From positions 1 to 26,323 of the forward strand of contig CBFGTV010000047.1 of NCBI GenBank assembly GCA_965652145.1: DNA of 26,323 nucleotides, in the 5' to 3' direction. This DNA comes from CBFGTV01 sp965652145 (GTDB taxonomy: Bacteria > Bacillota > Clostridia > Peptostreptococcales > Natronincolaceae). The notes below the pieces were generated by a model. The model did no database searches and was not told the origin of the DNA. It saw nothing but the letters and a program-made list of their open reading frames with translations. Shown one piece after another: positions 8,528 to 15,740 of this stretch (position 1 is its first letter; each line of letters opens with the position of its first letter). Position numbers and translations under genes: made by a program.

Positions 8528-9403
8528 TTGGAAAAACAACAATATTTTCAGGAGCCTGTTGTATCTGTCATTACACGGCGCAGTTCTGTTAGAAACTATC
8601 AAAAAAAACCAGTTTCAGATGAGCTAAAGATAAAGATTAATAATTTTTTAAAGGAAAACCAACAAGGTCCCCTGGGGAACCAGGTAAGGTTATTTCTTTT
8701 AGATAATCAAGAAATCATAGAAAAAACAGGGGGGAAAATCGGTACATACGGTGTCATTAAAGGAGCCACCACCTATATTGGTGCGGCAGTAGAGAAAAAA
8801 GAAGATGCCCTGGTGGATTTAGGATATGTAATGGAAAAGGTAATTCTTTACTGTACGTCGCTAGGACTGGGTACCTGCTGGCTTGGAGGTACCTTTAAGC
8901 GGAGCGGCTTTGCCCAGGCGGCGGGCTTAAAGGAAAATGAAATATTGCCAGCAGTAACTCCCGTTGGCTATTCAACCGGAAGAAAAGGGGTAGTAGACAG
9001 ACTGATTCGTGCAGCAGCAGGATCAAGTCAACGGAAGGCCTGGGAGGAGCTTTTTTTCTTTAAGAACCTTACAGAGCCCTTAGATAAGCAGCAGGCCGGC
9101 ATATTTTCAGAGGCCCTTGAAATGGTCAGGTTGGGGCCATCAGCTTCCAATAAACAGCCCTGGCGAATTGTCATGGAGGAGGGGAAGCTTCACTTCTATT
9201 TACAGGCCGCCAAGGGTTATGGAAAGGGACTGGGTTTTTCTATACAAAAAATTGACGTGGGAATTGCCATGTGTCATCTGGAAATGACCCTTAAGGAATC
9301 GGGAATAGAGGGCATATGGAATATCACTTCTACCCGTGAAGACATTCAAGCCAATGGCGATATCAGTTATATAATCAGCTTTATACAAAATATGGTAGAC
9401 TAG
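8528..9403 (+). CDS. Nitroreductase-family protein (TM1586-like)
   Basis: The product has about 291 residues. The N-terminal RRSSVRNYQ (17-25) is the usual start of the FMN-binding nitroreductase fold. Later landmarks are SLGLGTCWLGG and the RLGPSASNKQPWRI block, where the PSASNKQPW motif contacts flavin. Its length and internal duplication match the TM1586-type subfamily, in which two half-domains make one pseudo-dimer. The substrate is unknown. The frame opens at TTG 8417, but that codon is inside the terminator hairpin of the previous operon and upstream of the promoter. TTG 8528 behind AGGGGG is therefore the likely start. It is monocistronic. Confidence 0.85.
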   Translation: MEKQQYFQEPVVSVITRRSSVRNYQKKPVSDELKIKINNFLKENQQGPLGNQVRLFLLDNQEIIEKTGGKIGTYGVIKGATTYIGAAVEKKEDALVDLGYVMEKVILYCTSLGLGTCWLGGTFKRSGFAQAAGLKENEILPAVTPVGYSTGRKGVVDRLIRAAAGSSQRKAWEELFFFKNLTEPLDKQQAGIFSEALEMVRLGPSASNKQPWRIVMEEGKLHFYLQAAKGYGKGLGFSIQKIDVGIAMCHLEMTLKESGIEGIWNITSTREDIQANGDISYIISFIQNMVD

Positions 9404-9426
9404 AAGATTCTAGTCTACCATATTTT
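9387..9426. terminator. Bidirectional terminator between convergent genes
   Basis: A long perfect inverted repeat with arms 9387-9405 and 9408-9426 contains the nitroreductase stop codon. T tracts flank it on both strands, so it can end the nitroreductase (+) and the SPOCS-like (-) transcripts. Confidence 0.85.
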
Positions 9427-9432
9427 TAATAA

Positions 9433-10275
9433 CTAGTATTTTCTTTTTAGTCTTCTCTTCACGTTAACAGTTTTAATCGGTGTTTTCTTAGTGGCAATTG
9501 TCAGAATTTCAAGCAGAACCACTGGTTTTAGGCATACTATATCGCAATGGCAGGCTTCTTTAATCAATACATCAACGCATTTAATTTTCTTGACAACTAC
9601 CTTAGCCTTTAATGAATCAAAGTCGACATCTTTACAATGTTTTTTATGGGGGAATGAAACGAATTTCTTGAATTCAAGCACACGCTTCAAGAAGCTCTTT
9701 TCCTTATAGCCATTAATAAATTCAATGGTTATATGATATCTAACAACAACGATCCAACCCTTTTTCTTTGGAAATGCGAAGGCCTTAGCATCAATTAATT
9801 TAGCATCACAGCATAGAACCTTTTTAACATTGGCTCGAACCTTAATAGTTTGAATGTCCTTGTCGATTTGTTTATCTTTAAATTTAATGGCATCAGCCAA
9901 TACTTCAACGAAGTTAACCTTTTTTCCAAAGTCTTCTGGGCCGCACTTTGAATCATGCTCAAAGTCATAATCCTTGCCATCCCATTTATCGTCTTTTTCA
10001 TCTTCCCAGTCATAATCCTTAACTATATCATCAATGGCATCTTCCCAGTCAGAGACCTTTTCATACTCATCATAGTCTTCGTCGTAGTAAAAGTCGTCTT
10101 CTTTTTTATCTCTGTCGTCCTTTTCACGCTTTTTGTCACGATCTTTGCAATAGGAATCCTCTTCTTCATATTTGTCATCATGACAGCCACAGTTTTTATC
10201 CCATTTTTCATCATCATATTTGTCAGAATAGATATCATCTTTTTCTATTTCTTTCATAATATCATCCAGATTCAC
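9433..10275 (-). CDS. Asp-rich protein with SPOCS-like C-terminal domain, probable spore-coat protein
   Basis: The 280-residue product has two unlike halves. Residues 1-117 are low-complexity and strongly acidic (about 30% Asp, plus Glu, Lys and Tyr, with C29, C31, C43 and C111). Residues 118-280 are beta-rich, basic and Cys-containing (CCD, ACHCDIVC), with a pattern of strands and a F-K-K-F-V-S-F-P step. This resembles the SPOCS/DUF3794 domain of spore-coat assembly proteins, an assignment made by eye. The start is GTG with AGGAGG 7 bases upstream. It lies about 50 bases downstream of the CotA-like gene on the same strand, so co-expression in sporulation is likely. The acidic half could bind metal or a basic coat protein; this is inference. 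Confidence 0.6.
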   Translation of the reverse strand: MNLDDIMKEIEKDDIYSDKYDDEKWDKNCGCHDDKYEEEDSYCKDRDKKREKDDRDKKEDDFYYDEDYDEYEKVSDWEDAIDDIVKDYDWEDEKDDKWDGKDYDFEHDSKCGPEDFGKKVNFVEVLADAIKFKDKQIDKDIQTIKVRANVKKVLCCDAKLIDAKAFAFPKKKGWIVVVRYHITIEFINGYKEKSFLKRVLEFKKFVSFPHKKHCKDVDFDSLKAKVVVKKIKCVDVLIKEACHCDIVCLKPVVLLEILTIATKKTPIKTVNVKRRLKRKY

Positions 10276-10325
10276 ATTTACACCTCCTAGGATAAATTAG
10301 GGTTTAGGTTTACTCCCACTACATA

Positions 10326-12026
10326 TTATGTGGAAGGCCTTAATTGAGTACTGTATTTTTTATGGTTCTTCTGGGTTATTTTTTTACGATTATTTACCTT
10401 AGAATGGTCATGGCCATTAGCTGGCTTTTCCTGGTGGGGGTCATGACAATGACATGGAACCACCTGAAGGGGCCGCATCATATCGTGATCTTCATGCTCC
10501 AGGATGTGGCAATGCCACACATAATCCCCTGCTTGACTAAAGTGGGCAATAATTCGAGTAACCTGACCTGCTGTGGCCCTGACCACATCCTTCCAGCCCC
10601 TTTCACTTTCCAAGGGTGCAATGGGGGCCCCTGTATATTTGATTTCCCCTGTGGAATTATAATGGTCTACATCAAAGGGAATACGGTCTAAAATTTGAAA
10701 TTGAACCAGATGTAAATGCATGGGATGGGGAAAGGCAGTCAGGTTTACAAAGCTCCATATTTCTATGGAATCTAAGAAGGGCTTTTCTGTAGCCGGGTCA
10801 TGCCACATGTGATTATTCAAAAGCAGCATCGGGCGTCCGAAGCGGTCGGTGGAGCCGCTTAATGTCAGAAATCTCTCTTTGGTGGCCATCTGGGGCATGA
10901 TCGGGTCTATATGGTATAATTCATTTGGAATTTCACTGGTATCTTTACCCTTAAGGGGCAGCAGTACTTTGAATTCCATCACCTGGGATGTGTGGGGATC
11001 ATCAATATCATTTATCAGCCTAATAGACTGTCCCCTGAACCTTGAAAAGTCAATGATAATGTCGGCTCGTTCAGCTGGGTCAAGATTAAGGGTCTTTAAT
11101 GAAACCGGCTGACTCATCAGGCCGCCGTCGGTACCGATTTGATAAAAGTCCTGGTCATTGGAAAGCTTAAGGGTATAGGACCTGGTGTTGGAGGCATTCA
11201 ACAGTCTGAAGCGATACCTTCTGGGCTCCACCTTTAGACGAGGCCATACCTTTCCGTTAACCACAATGGTATTTCCCAGAAAGGCAGGAACCACCGAAGG
11301 ATTGACAGGGGTGGGAAAGGGAGGCTGAGAAGGATAAAATAGCGAGCCATCACTGTTAAAGGACTTGTCTTGAATCATCAATGGAATTTCATATTCCCCT
11401 GAAGGCAGCTTTAACCTGGGCTCTAATCGATCACGAATTAAATAGAAGCCTGCTAAACCTGCATAAACATTTAATCGAGTAATCCCCATGGTATGGTCGT
11501 GGTACCATAACGTTGCCGCCTGTTGATGATTTGTATATCGATAAATATTACTGACAAATTTATGTCCTGTTGTTCGTAAATCCCTGGTAAACCATGCATC
11601 AGGGTGGCCGTCACTGTCTGAATCAATATAGGCGCCATGTAGATGTACCACTGTTCTGACCTCAGGGGTATCCATAGTACTGTGGAGGGTTCGGTCGATA
11701 GGCAAAAAATGTCTGAGGGGAAGCTGATTCACCCATCTGACGACAACCTCTTCATCCCGCATAGTCGAAATGGTGGGCCCTGGGCTAATTCCCCCATAGC
11801 CCCAAATGAAGGTTTTGGGGAAGCACCGGTGAAATCTGTGCATGGCTGCCTTCATTTCAATTTGATAATAAGACCTGCTATGCACCCTTGCCCTGGGCTT
11901 CAAGACGGGGGGAATCGTTAGTTCATCAACAAATTTCGGAATTGTATCGGGATTAGCAGGATCAACCTTGATTCGAGGCCTAGTTAATTCACTAGCCCTG
12001 GTCGAGCCTTTGATTTCCTTAGACAT
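10326..12026 (-). CDS. cotA: CotA-type multicopper oxidase
   Basis: The product of 566 residues has three cupredoxin domains and all four copper motifs: HLHG (128-131), WYHDH (174-178), HPMHLH (434-439) and HCHILEHEDHDMM (505-517), which holds the type 1 Cys, His and Met ligands and the type 3 His residues. There is no signal peptide, as in spore-coat laccases. The acidic SDSDGHPDAW insert after HLHG also occurs in CotA/bilirubin-oxidase-like enzymes. It should oxidise phenols or bilirubin-like compounds, or Mn(II), with reduction of O2 to water. The protein is longer than Bacillus CotA (about 513) because of a His/Lys-rich tail after residue 523. ATG 12026 is preferred over GTG 12035 because GGAG is too close to the latter. 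Confidence 0.9.
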   Translation of the reverse strand: MSKEIKGSTRASELTRPRIKVDPANPDTIPKFVDELTIPPVLKPRARVHSRSYYQIEMKAAMHRFHRCFPKTFIWGYGGISPGPTISTMRDEEVVVRWVNQLPLRHFLPIDRTLHSTMDTPEVRTVVHLHGAYIDSDSDGHPDAWFTRDLRTTGHKFVSNIYRYTNHQQAATLWYHDHTMGITRLNVYAGLAGFYLIRDRLEPRLKLPSGEYEIPLMIQDKSFNSDGSLFYPSQPPFPTPVNPSVVPAFLGNTIVVNGKVWPRLKVEPRRYRFRLLNASNTRSYTLKLSNDQDFYQIGTDGGLMSQPVSLKTLNLDPAERADIIIDFSRFRGQSIRLINDIDDPHTSQVMEFKVLLPLKGKDTSEIPNELYHIDPIMPQMATKERFLTLSGSTDRFGRPMLLLNNHMWHDPATEKPFLDSIEIWSFVNLTAFPHPMHLHLVQFQILDRIPFDVDHYNSTGEIKYTGAPIAPLESERGWKDVVRATAGQVTRIIAHFSQAGDYVWHCHILEHEDHDMMRPLQVVPCHCHDPHQEKPANGHDHSKVNNRKKITQKNHKKYSTQLRPST

Positions 12027-12085
12027 ACCATTCACGCTCCATCTTAATACATTTTATAGATGCCGGAAGATATATTTTTTCACTA

Positions 12086-12113
12086 TACTATATGAAGCAG
12101 CTAAAGAGGTGTC
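12086..12113 (-). promoter_or_regulatory. Sigma-K/sigma-E-like promoter upstream of cotA
   Basis: On the minus strand CATATAGTA (12094-12086) fits the sigma-K -10 consensus CATAnnnTA. An AC dinucleotide lies 16 bases upstream (12112-12111), as in the sigma-K -35. Six of eight bases also fit the sigma-E -10. It would start a transcript about 50 bases before the cotA start codon. Confidence 0.45.
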
Positions 12114-12215
12114 ACTAAAATTTAAAATATCAGGGCAGGAAAATATTCCTTAATTAGAGAAGTATAAAGGCAGCCTAATCATTTTAATAAAGTTCCGAAG
12201 GGCAGGATAGAAAAG

Positions 12216-14036
12216 ATGAAAAAATCCGAAGAAATTTACGTCAAAAGAGTCAATAGATATGAAGTCAGAGCTAAAAGGCAGGCCAGGCTCATTAATCAAA
12301 TTGTCCGGTTGAGGCTGGTGGTGGGTCTCATCACCGTAGCCTTGGCAATTTTGCTGGAGAATAGAAGAACAAGCTATCCTCTGTGGGGAATGTTGATCGT
12401 TGCTTTAATTGCTTTTATTGTACTGATTTATCAACACCAGAAGAATAAGAAAAGGCTTGAGAAAAGCAAGTATCTAAAGGAAATCAATGAATGTCATCTG
12501 AAAAGAATTCAAGGAGGCTGGCAGCAGTTTCCCCAGAGGGGCGATGAGTTCCTTGAGGCTACTCACCCCTACAGTAACGACCTGGATGTTTTTGGTCAGG
12601 GCTCCTTATTCCAGTGGATCAATAGCTGTGGTACCCAGGCTGGAAAAAGGCGATTGGCTCGGTTTTTTACAGAGGATTCTCCGAACCTCGAGCTGATAAA
12701 GGAAAGGCAGCAGGCCATTCAAGAGCTGGCGAAAAGGCGATGGTGGCGCCAGCGGCTGCAACTTGAAGGGAAATATATTCAAAATGAGCCGGAATTAAAT
12801 GAGCTGATTCAATGGGGAAGAGAAAGGAATCAGTTTTATTGTCGGAAAGATGTTCAATTTTTTGTTAAGGCCTTACCCATCATCACCATTGCCAGTGGGG
12901 CTTTAGCGCTAGTACAGGTGATTAGCCCCGGGATCTTCATCCTTTTATTGCTGCTGCATTTGATACTATTAATGGCTGATATATCCAAACGAAATCGTAC
13001 CTTAAGTCTGGCCTACAGGTTCAAGGTTCAAATTAGAATTTACAGAAAAATTTTAGATCATTTTGAAGGCAGTACTTTTTCCTCTGATCATATCAATGAA
13101 CTAAAAGGTAGCTTAAAAAATCAAATGGGCATTACAGCCCGGGGGCAACTGACAAGACTGGAAAAAATAGTAGATCAGGTTGCCAATCGCAACAATATGG
13201 CTTTTTTTCCTATTAACCTGCTTACCCTCTGGGATTACCAGTGTACTGTAGCCCTTGAAAAATGGAGGCAGCAGTCAGGGGAATCCATAGGCCAGTGGCT
13301 ATCGGTGATTGGTGAGGTTGAGGCCCTTTCAAGCCTTGCCACCATTCCCCATGATTACCCTCAATGGGCCATACCCAATATTGTCGGTGAGCCTTCGGTA
13401 TTTTCTGCCCAGAGCCTGGGGCATCCCCTTTTGACCAACCGGCAGGTTGTTAATGATGTGGCTTTCGATGCGCCTGCCCAGGTGCTTTTAATTACAGGCT
13501 CCAATATGTCGGGAAAAAGCACCCTTCTACGAACCATCGGTGTGAATCTGGTTTTGGCCTATGCAGGGGCCCCCATTTGCGGCAAGGCCCTCACCTCATC
13601 AGGCTTCAGGCTCTATACCTGTATGCGGGTCAGTGATAATCTGGAAAAAAGCATATCCTCCTTTTACGCTGAGCTAATGAGAATTAGAGAAATCGTTGAA
13701 GCCGCCAAGGGGCAGGGACAAGTACTGTTTATGCTTGACGAGATTTTTAAAGGAACCAACTCCCATGACCGACACCTGGGGGCCAGACTTCTAATTAAGC
13801 AGCTCATTCAATACAATGGTCTGGGCCTGGTCTCAACCCACGACCTAGAGCTGGCTGACCTAGAGCAGGAAAGCAGTGGTAAGGTAAAAAACTATCACTT
13901 TCAAGAAACCTATCAAGGTAATGAAATCAAGTTTGATTATCGACTTAGACCAGGGGTGTCGACTACCCGAAATGCCCTATACCTGATGAAGCTGGCAGGG
14001 GTAGAGATAGAAGAATCACCTGAAATATACCGATGA
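12216..14036 (+). CDS. Membrane-anchored MutS-like ATPase
   Basis: The 606-residue product lacks the mismatch-recognition domain of MutS but keeps the core and ATPase. Two hydrophobic pairs (about 32-47 and 55-72; about 217-235 and 238-255) predict four membrane segments. MutS-like marks are DVFGQGSLFQ (124-133), GHPLL (402-406), Walker A GSNMSGKST (428-436), Walker B LFMLDEIFKGTN (504-515), STHD (540-543) and a C-terminal dimerisation helix with ALYLMKLAGV. It has no Smr nuclease domain. Databases often call such proteins mismatch repair proteins, but the missing recognition domain and the membrane segments argue against classical repair. The pentapeptide-repeat gene begins 18 bases later, so the two are one operon. 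Confidence 0.85.
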   Translation: MKKSEEIYVKRVNRYEVRAKRQARLINQIVRLRLVVGLITVALAILLENRRTSYPLWGMLIVALIAFIVLIYQHQKNKKRLEKSKYLKEINECHLKRIQGGWQQFPQRGDEFLEATHPYSNDLDVFGQGSLFQWINSCGTQAGKRRLARFFTEDSPNLELIKERQQAIQELAKRRWWRQRLQLEGKYIQNEPELNELIQWGRERNQFYCRKDVQFFVKALPIITIASGALALVQVISPGIFILLLLLHLILLMADISKRNRTLSLAYRFKVQIRIYRKILDHFEGSTFSSDHINELKGSLKNQMGITARGQLTRLEKIVDQVANRNNMAFFPINLLTLWDYQCTVALEKWRQQSGESIGQWLSVIGEVEALSSLATIPHDYPQWAIPNIVGEPSVFSAQSLGHPLLTNRQVVNDVAFDAPAQVLLITGSNMSGKSTLLRTIGVNLVLAYAGAPICGKALTSSGFRLYTCMRVSDNLEKSISSFYAELMRIREIVEAAKGQGQVLFMLDEIFKGTNSHDRHLGARLLIKQLIQYNGLGLVSTHDLELADLEQESSGKVKNYHFQETYQGNEIKFDYRLRPGVSTTRNALYLMKLAGVEIEESPEIYR

Positions 14037-14054
14037 AGAAGGAGGCACCATTCA

Positions 14055-14708
14055 TTGAATAAAAGAAAAAATACTTCAAAAATCCAATCACCCATTCTTC
14101 CTCCCAATATTCCCCTCATGCTATGCCCTGGTGTTCTTCAAAGCCATGATGTACTGGAAGGGGGCCTAATCGCCGATTGTGAGATGGCGTCCATCACGGC
14201 TGAGGGGGTTACCTTTAATCAGATGATCTTTAAGAATGTAGTATTCAAGGACGTATCCTTAAAAATGGCCGATATAACCGATGTACGCTTTGAGGGCTGC
14301 GACCTGTCAAATGTAGATCTATCGGGTGCCATTATTCATCGGGTAGAATTTGTTAATTGTCGGATGGTGGGTACCAGCCTTAGCGAGGCCACAATTCATA
14401 ATGGCCTGTTTCAAGCCATAAGGGGCGAGTATGGTTTTTTTCGCTTTCTAAGGGCCAAGGCCGTTGGATTTCGGGAATGTCAGCTTAAACAGTCAGATTT
14501 TCAAAGGGCCACCCTTTCAAAGGTCATCTTTGAAAATTGCGATTTAACCCAGGCCCAGTTTTCCTTCGTACCCCTGGAGGGAATGGACCTAAGCAGCTGT
14601 GAAATTGCCGGTCTTGGGGTTAGGCTGGAGGACCTGAAGGGTCTTATGGTTTCTCATCTACAGGCATTGGAATTATCCAGGATGATGGGGATTAAAATTA
14701 AGGAGTAG
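14055..14708 (+). CDS. Pentapeptide-repeat protein
   Basis: The 217-residue product has about 20 tandem five-residue units from about residue 45 to 185 (for example FEGCDLSNVDLSGA, FRECQLKQSDF, FENCDLTQAQF). These predict a right-handed quadrilateral beta-helix, broken by a loop near 110-125 (GEYGFFRFLRAK). The short N-terminus is basic and proline-rich. There is no signal peptide or membrane segment. Some members of the family mimic DNA and protect gyrase; others have no known role, and no subgroup can be assigned here. TTG start with AAGGAGG 9 bases upstream. It follows the MutS-like gene by 18 bases, so it is co-transcribed with it. Confidence 0.85.
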   Translation: MNKRKNTSKIQSPILPPNIPLMLCPGVLQSHDVLEGGLIADCEMASITAEGVTFNQMIFKNVVFKDVSLKMADITDVRFEGCDLSNVDLSGAIIHRVEFVNCRMVGTSLSEATIHNGLFQAIRGEYGFFRFLRAKAVGFRECQLKQSDFQRATLSKVIFENCDLTQAQFSFVPLEGMDLSSCEIAGLGVRLEDLKGLMVSHLQALELSRMMGIKIKE

Positions 14709-14755
14709 TTAAAATTAGAACACGGTATCATTTTTTATGTTGTAAGGCAATAGAC

Positions 14756-14784
14756 TTGAAGCAATGGAAAAATTGATATATAAT
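14756..14784 (+). promoter_or_regulatory. Sigma-A promoter for the small ORF and CD3324-family gene
   Basis: The -35 box is TTGAAG (4/6), the spacer 17 bp, and the -10 box TATAAT is perfect. The predicted transcript start is near 14791, just upstream of the AGGAGG of the small ORF at 14819. Confidence 0.6.
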
Positions 14785-14818
14785 TAAGTTGGAAATATAT
14801 TACTTATAGGAGGTGGGC

Positions 14819-14947
14819 ATGTTGAAAACTAAAAAGTCAGCAAAGCAAATCATTAAGAAGGTACAGGAGGTAATGCCATTTGAGCTACAAAAAGGGCGAA
14901 GATGTATTGCCGGCCCACCTCTTACGAGAGGTACAAAAATACATTAA
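14819..14947 (+). CDS. Small basic ORF (42 aa) overlapping the next gene
   Basis: ATG 14819 has a strong AGGAGG 5 bases upstream. The frame reads 42 residues, beginning MLKTKKSAKQIIKKVQEVMP, and ends at 14947. It overlaps the first 68 bases of the CD3324-family gene in another frame. The first half is a plausible basic amphipathic helix. The second half only follows the overlapping codons of the regulator gene, so it may not be under selection. It could be a leader ORF that couples or controls translation of the regulator, or a real small protein. No homologue is recognised. Confidence 0.45.
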   Translation: MLKTKKSAKQIIKKVQEVMPFELQKGRRCIAGPPLTRGTKIH

Positions 14948-15149
14948 TGGAGCTTTAATCTATATTCCCAGGGCTGGCAAAAGGGCAGGCTGGGGCCGTT
15001 TAAACGGCTCCAGGGAAGCCATCAAGAAGCGTAATGAAGAAATTAGGGCCCTTTTTCAAAAGGGTCACGATGTTGAAAAATTGGCAGCACAGGTTCATTT
15101 AAGTGTAGAATCTGTCAAGAAAATTGTTTATGGGAAAAATCAATTATAA
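14880..15149 (+). CDS. CD3324-family small DNA-binding protein
   Basis: The product of 89 residues matches the CD3324 family of small clostridial proteins, with the N-terminal pattern EDVLPxxLLxxxQxYIxGxxIYIPR (residues 7-31) and a WG-R-NGSREAIKKRNEEI block (38-55). The C-terminus (about 57-85) reads as a helix-turn-helix: LFQKGHDVEKLAAQVHLSVESVKKI. It is therefore a likely transcription regulator of the Mor/C type, but its targets are unknown. The start is TTG with AGGAGG 9 bases upstream. That ribosome binding site lies inside the preceding small ORF, which suggests translational coupling. Confidence 0.8.
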   Translation: MSYKKGEDVLPAHLLREVQKYINGALIYIPRAGKRAGWGRLNGSREAIKKRNEEIRALFQKGHDVEKLAAQVHLSVESVKKIVYGKNQL

Positions 15150-15194
15150 TTAAATCCTTCCTATCAATTTTGTTTTAAGTGTGGCAAAATAAAC

Positions 15195-15206
15195 TTGACC
15201 GGTCAA
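15195..15206. promoter_or_regulatory. Perfect 12-bp palindrome, possible TetR-type operator
   Basis: TTGACCGGTCAA is a perfect palindrome of the type bound by TetR-family repressors. It lies between the CD3324-family gene and a stub ORF with a good ribosome binding site. No TetR gene is in the window. Confidence 0.4.
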
Positions 15207-15221
15207 TAATCAGGAAGGGAG

Positions 15222-15257
15222 ATGATCAATTTGAAAATAGAGGTGGCTGTAATTTAA
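15222..15257 (+). other. Stub ORF (11 codons), possible gene relic
   Basis: GGAAGGGAG is followed by ATG and an 11-residue frame (MINLKIEVAVI) that stops at 15257. It may be the leftover 5' end of a lost gene controlled by the palindrome just upstream. It could also be chance. Confidence 0.25.
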
Positions 15258-15272
15258 TACGGCAATAACCCA

Positions 15273-15299
15273 ATAATGGATGCCTTTGGCATCCATTAT
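15273..15299. terminator. Terminator hairpin between convergent units
   Basis: A 12-bp perfect stem (15273-15284 / 15288-15299) with loop TTT is present. On the plus strand a T-rich tract (CTTTGTCTTTTTTT) follows. It also contains the stop codon of the minus-strand gene at 15296. Confidence 0.7.
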
Positions 15300-15613
15300 C
15301 TTTGTCTTTTTTTGGAATCGGTGGCCTTCTGGGCTGGAATTTCCGGTGGCGGTGACGGGGGGCCTGCCAAGGGATGGCGGGGGGCATGAACCACCGTAAT
15401 ACTGTTAAGCAGTACCTCTCTTTCAATCACACGGTTATTTTCATCAAACTTTTCTCTAATTTCTGCCCTGGGTACTACCACCGTGACCTCGTGGGGAATT
15501 TCGGGATCGGTAATTCGGGTCATTTTAATGAGTAGTCCGGGCAATTCCACCTGAATGGAATCATTTTGGGGTGGTCTATATTGAAAGCGTGCTAATAATC
15601 CTTTAAAAGACAT
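15296..15613 (-). CDS. Hypothetical protein with Pro-rich tail
   Basis: The 105-residue product is not recognised. It has no signal peptide or membrane segment. Residues 1-75 look like a compact alpha/beta or beta domain (MSFKGLLARF, SIQVELPGLLIKM, EVTVVVPRAEI). The end is proline-rich (PLAGPPSPPPEIP) and then basic (SKKRQR). ATG 15613 is chosen over an upstream in-frame start at 15715 because AGGAGGGAG lies 4 bases before it. The longer frame would also run through the promoter region of the divergent regulator gene. It is transcribed alone, away from the Bce-type module. A role in spores or envelope is possible but not shown. Confidence 0.6.
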   Translation of the reverse strand: MSFKGLLARFQYRPPQNDSIQVELPGLLIKMTRITDPEIPHEVTVVVPRAEIREKFDENNRVIEREVLLNSITVVHAPRHPLAGPPSPPPEIPAQKATDSKKRQR

Positions 15614-15666
15614 TATACTCCCTCCTATACACCAGTCTATTCCCCAGGACAGCACTGAGTGAGGAA

Positions 15667-15695
15667 TTGAAATTTTAAATGGAAGGGTGTATGAT
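15667..15695 (+). promoter_or_regulatory. Sigma-A promoter for the Bce-type regulator-kinase genes
   Basis: TTGAAA (-35), a 17-bp spacer and TATGAT (-10) predict a start near 15702, about 40 bases before the regulator start codon. Confidence 0.65.
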
Positions 15696-15740
15696 TGATA
15701 AAATAAGGTAAACATTACAAATAAGAGGAGGTGAGTCCCG

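Noticed and set aside
9955..10290. 111-codon hydrophobic frame on the plus strand opposite the Asp-rich gene
   Set aside because: It is the antisense of Asp/Glu/Lys codons, which reads as Ile/Val/Phe. The minus frame has the ribosome binding site and a sensible domain.
10344..10691. 115-codon plus-strand frame over the cotA 3' end
   Set aside because: Shadow of cotA with no ribosome binding site. The minus frame carries the copper motifs.
12216..14036. Classical mismatch-repair MutS
   Set aside because: The mismatch-recognition domain is missing, membrane segments are predicted and there is no mutL nearby.
15614..15715. N-terminal extension of the 105-residue protein
   Set aside because: The ribosome binding site AGGAGGGAG precedes ATG 15613, and the extension runs through the regulator promoter.
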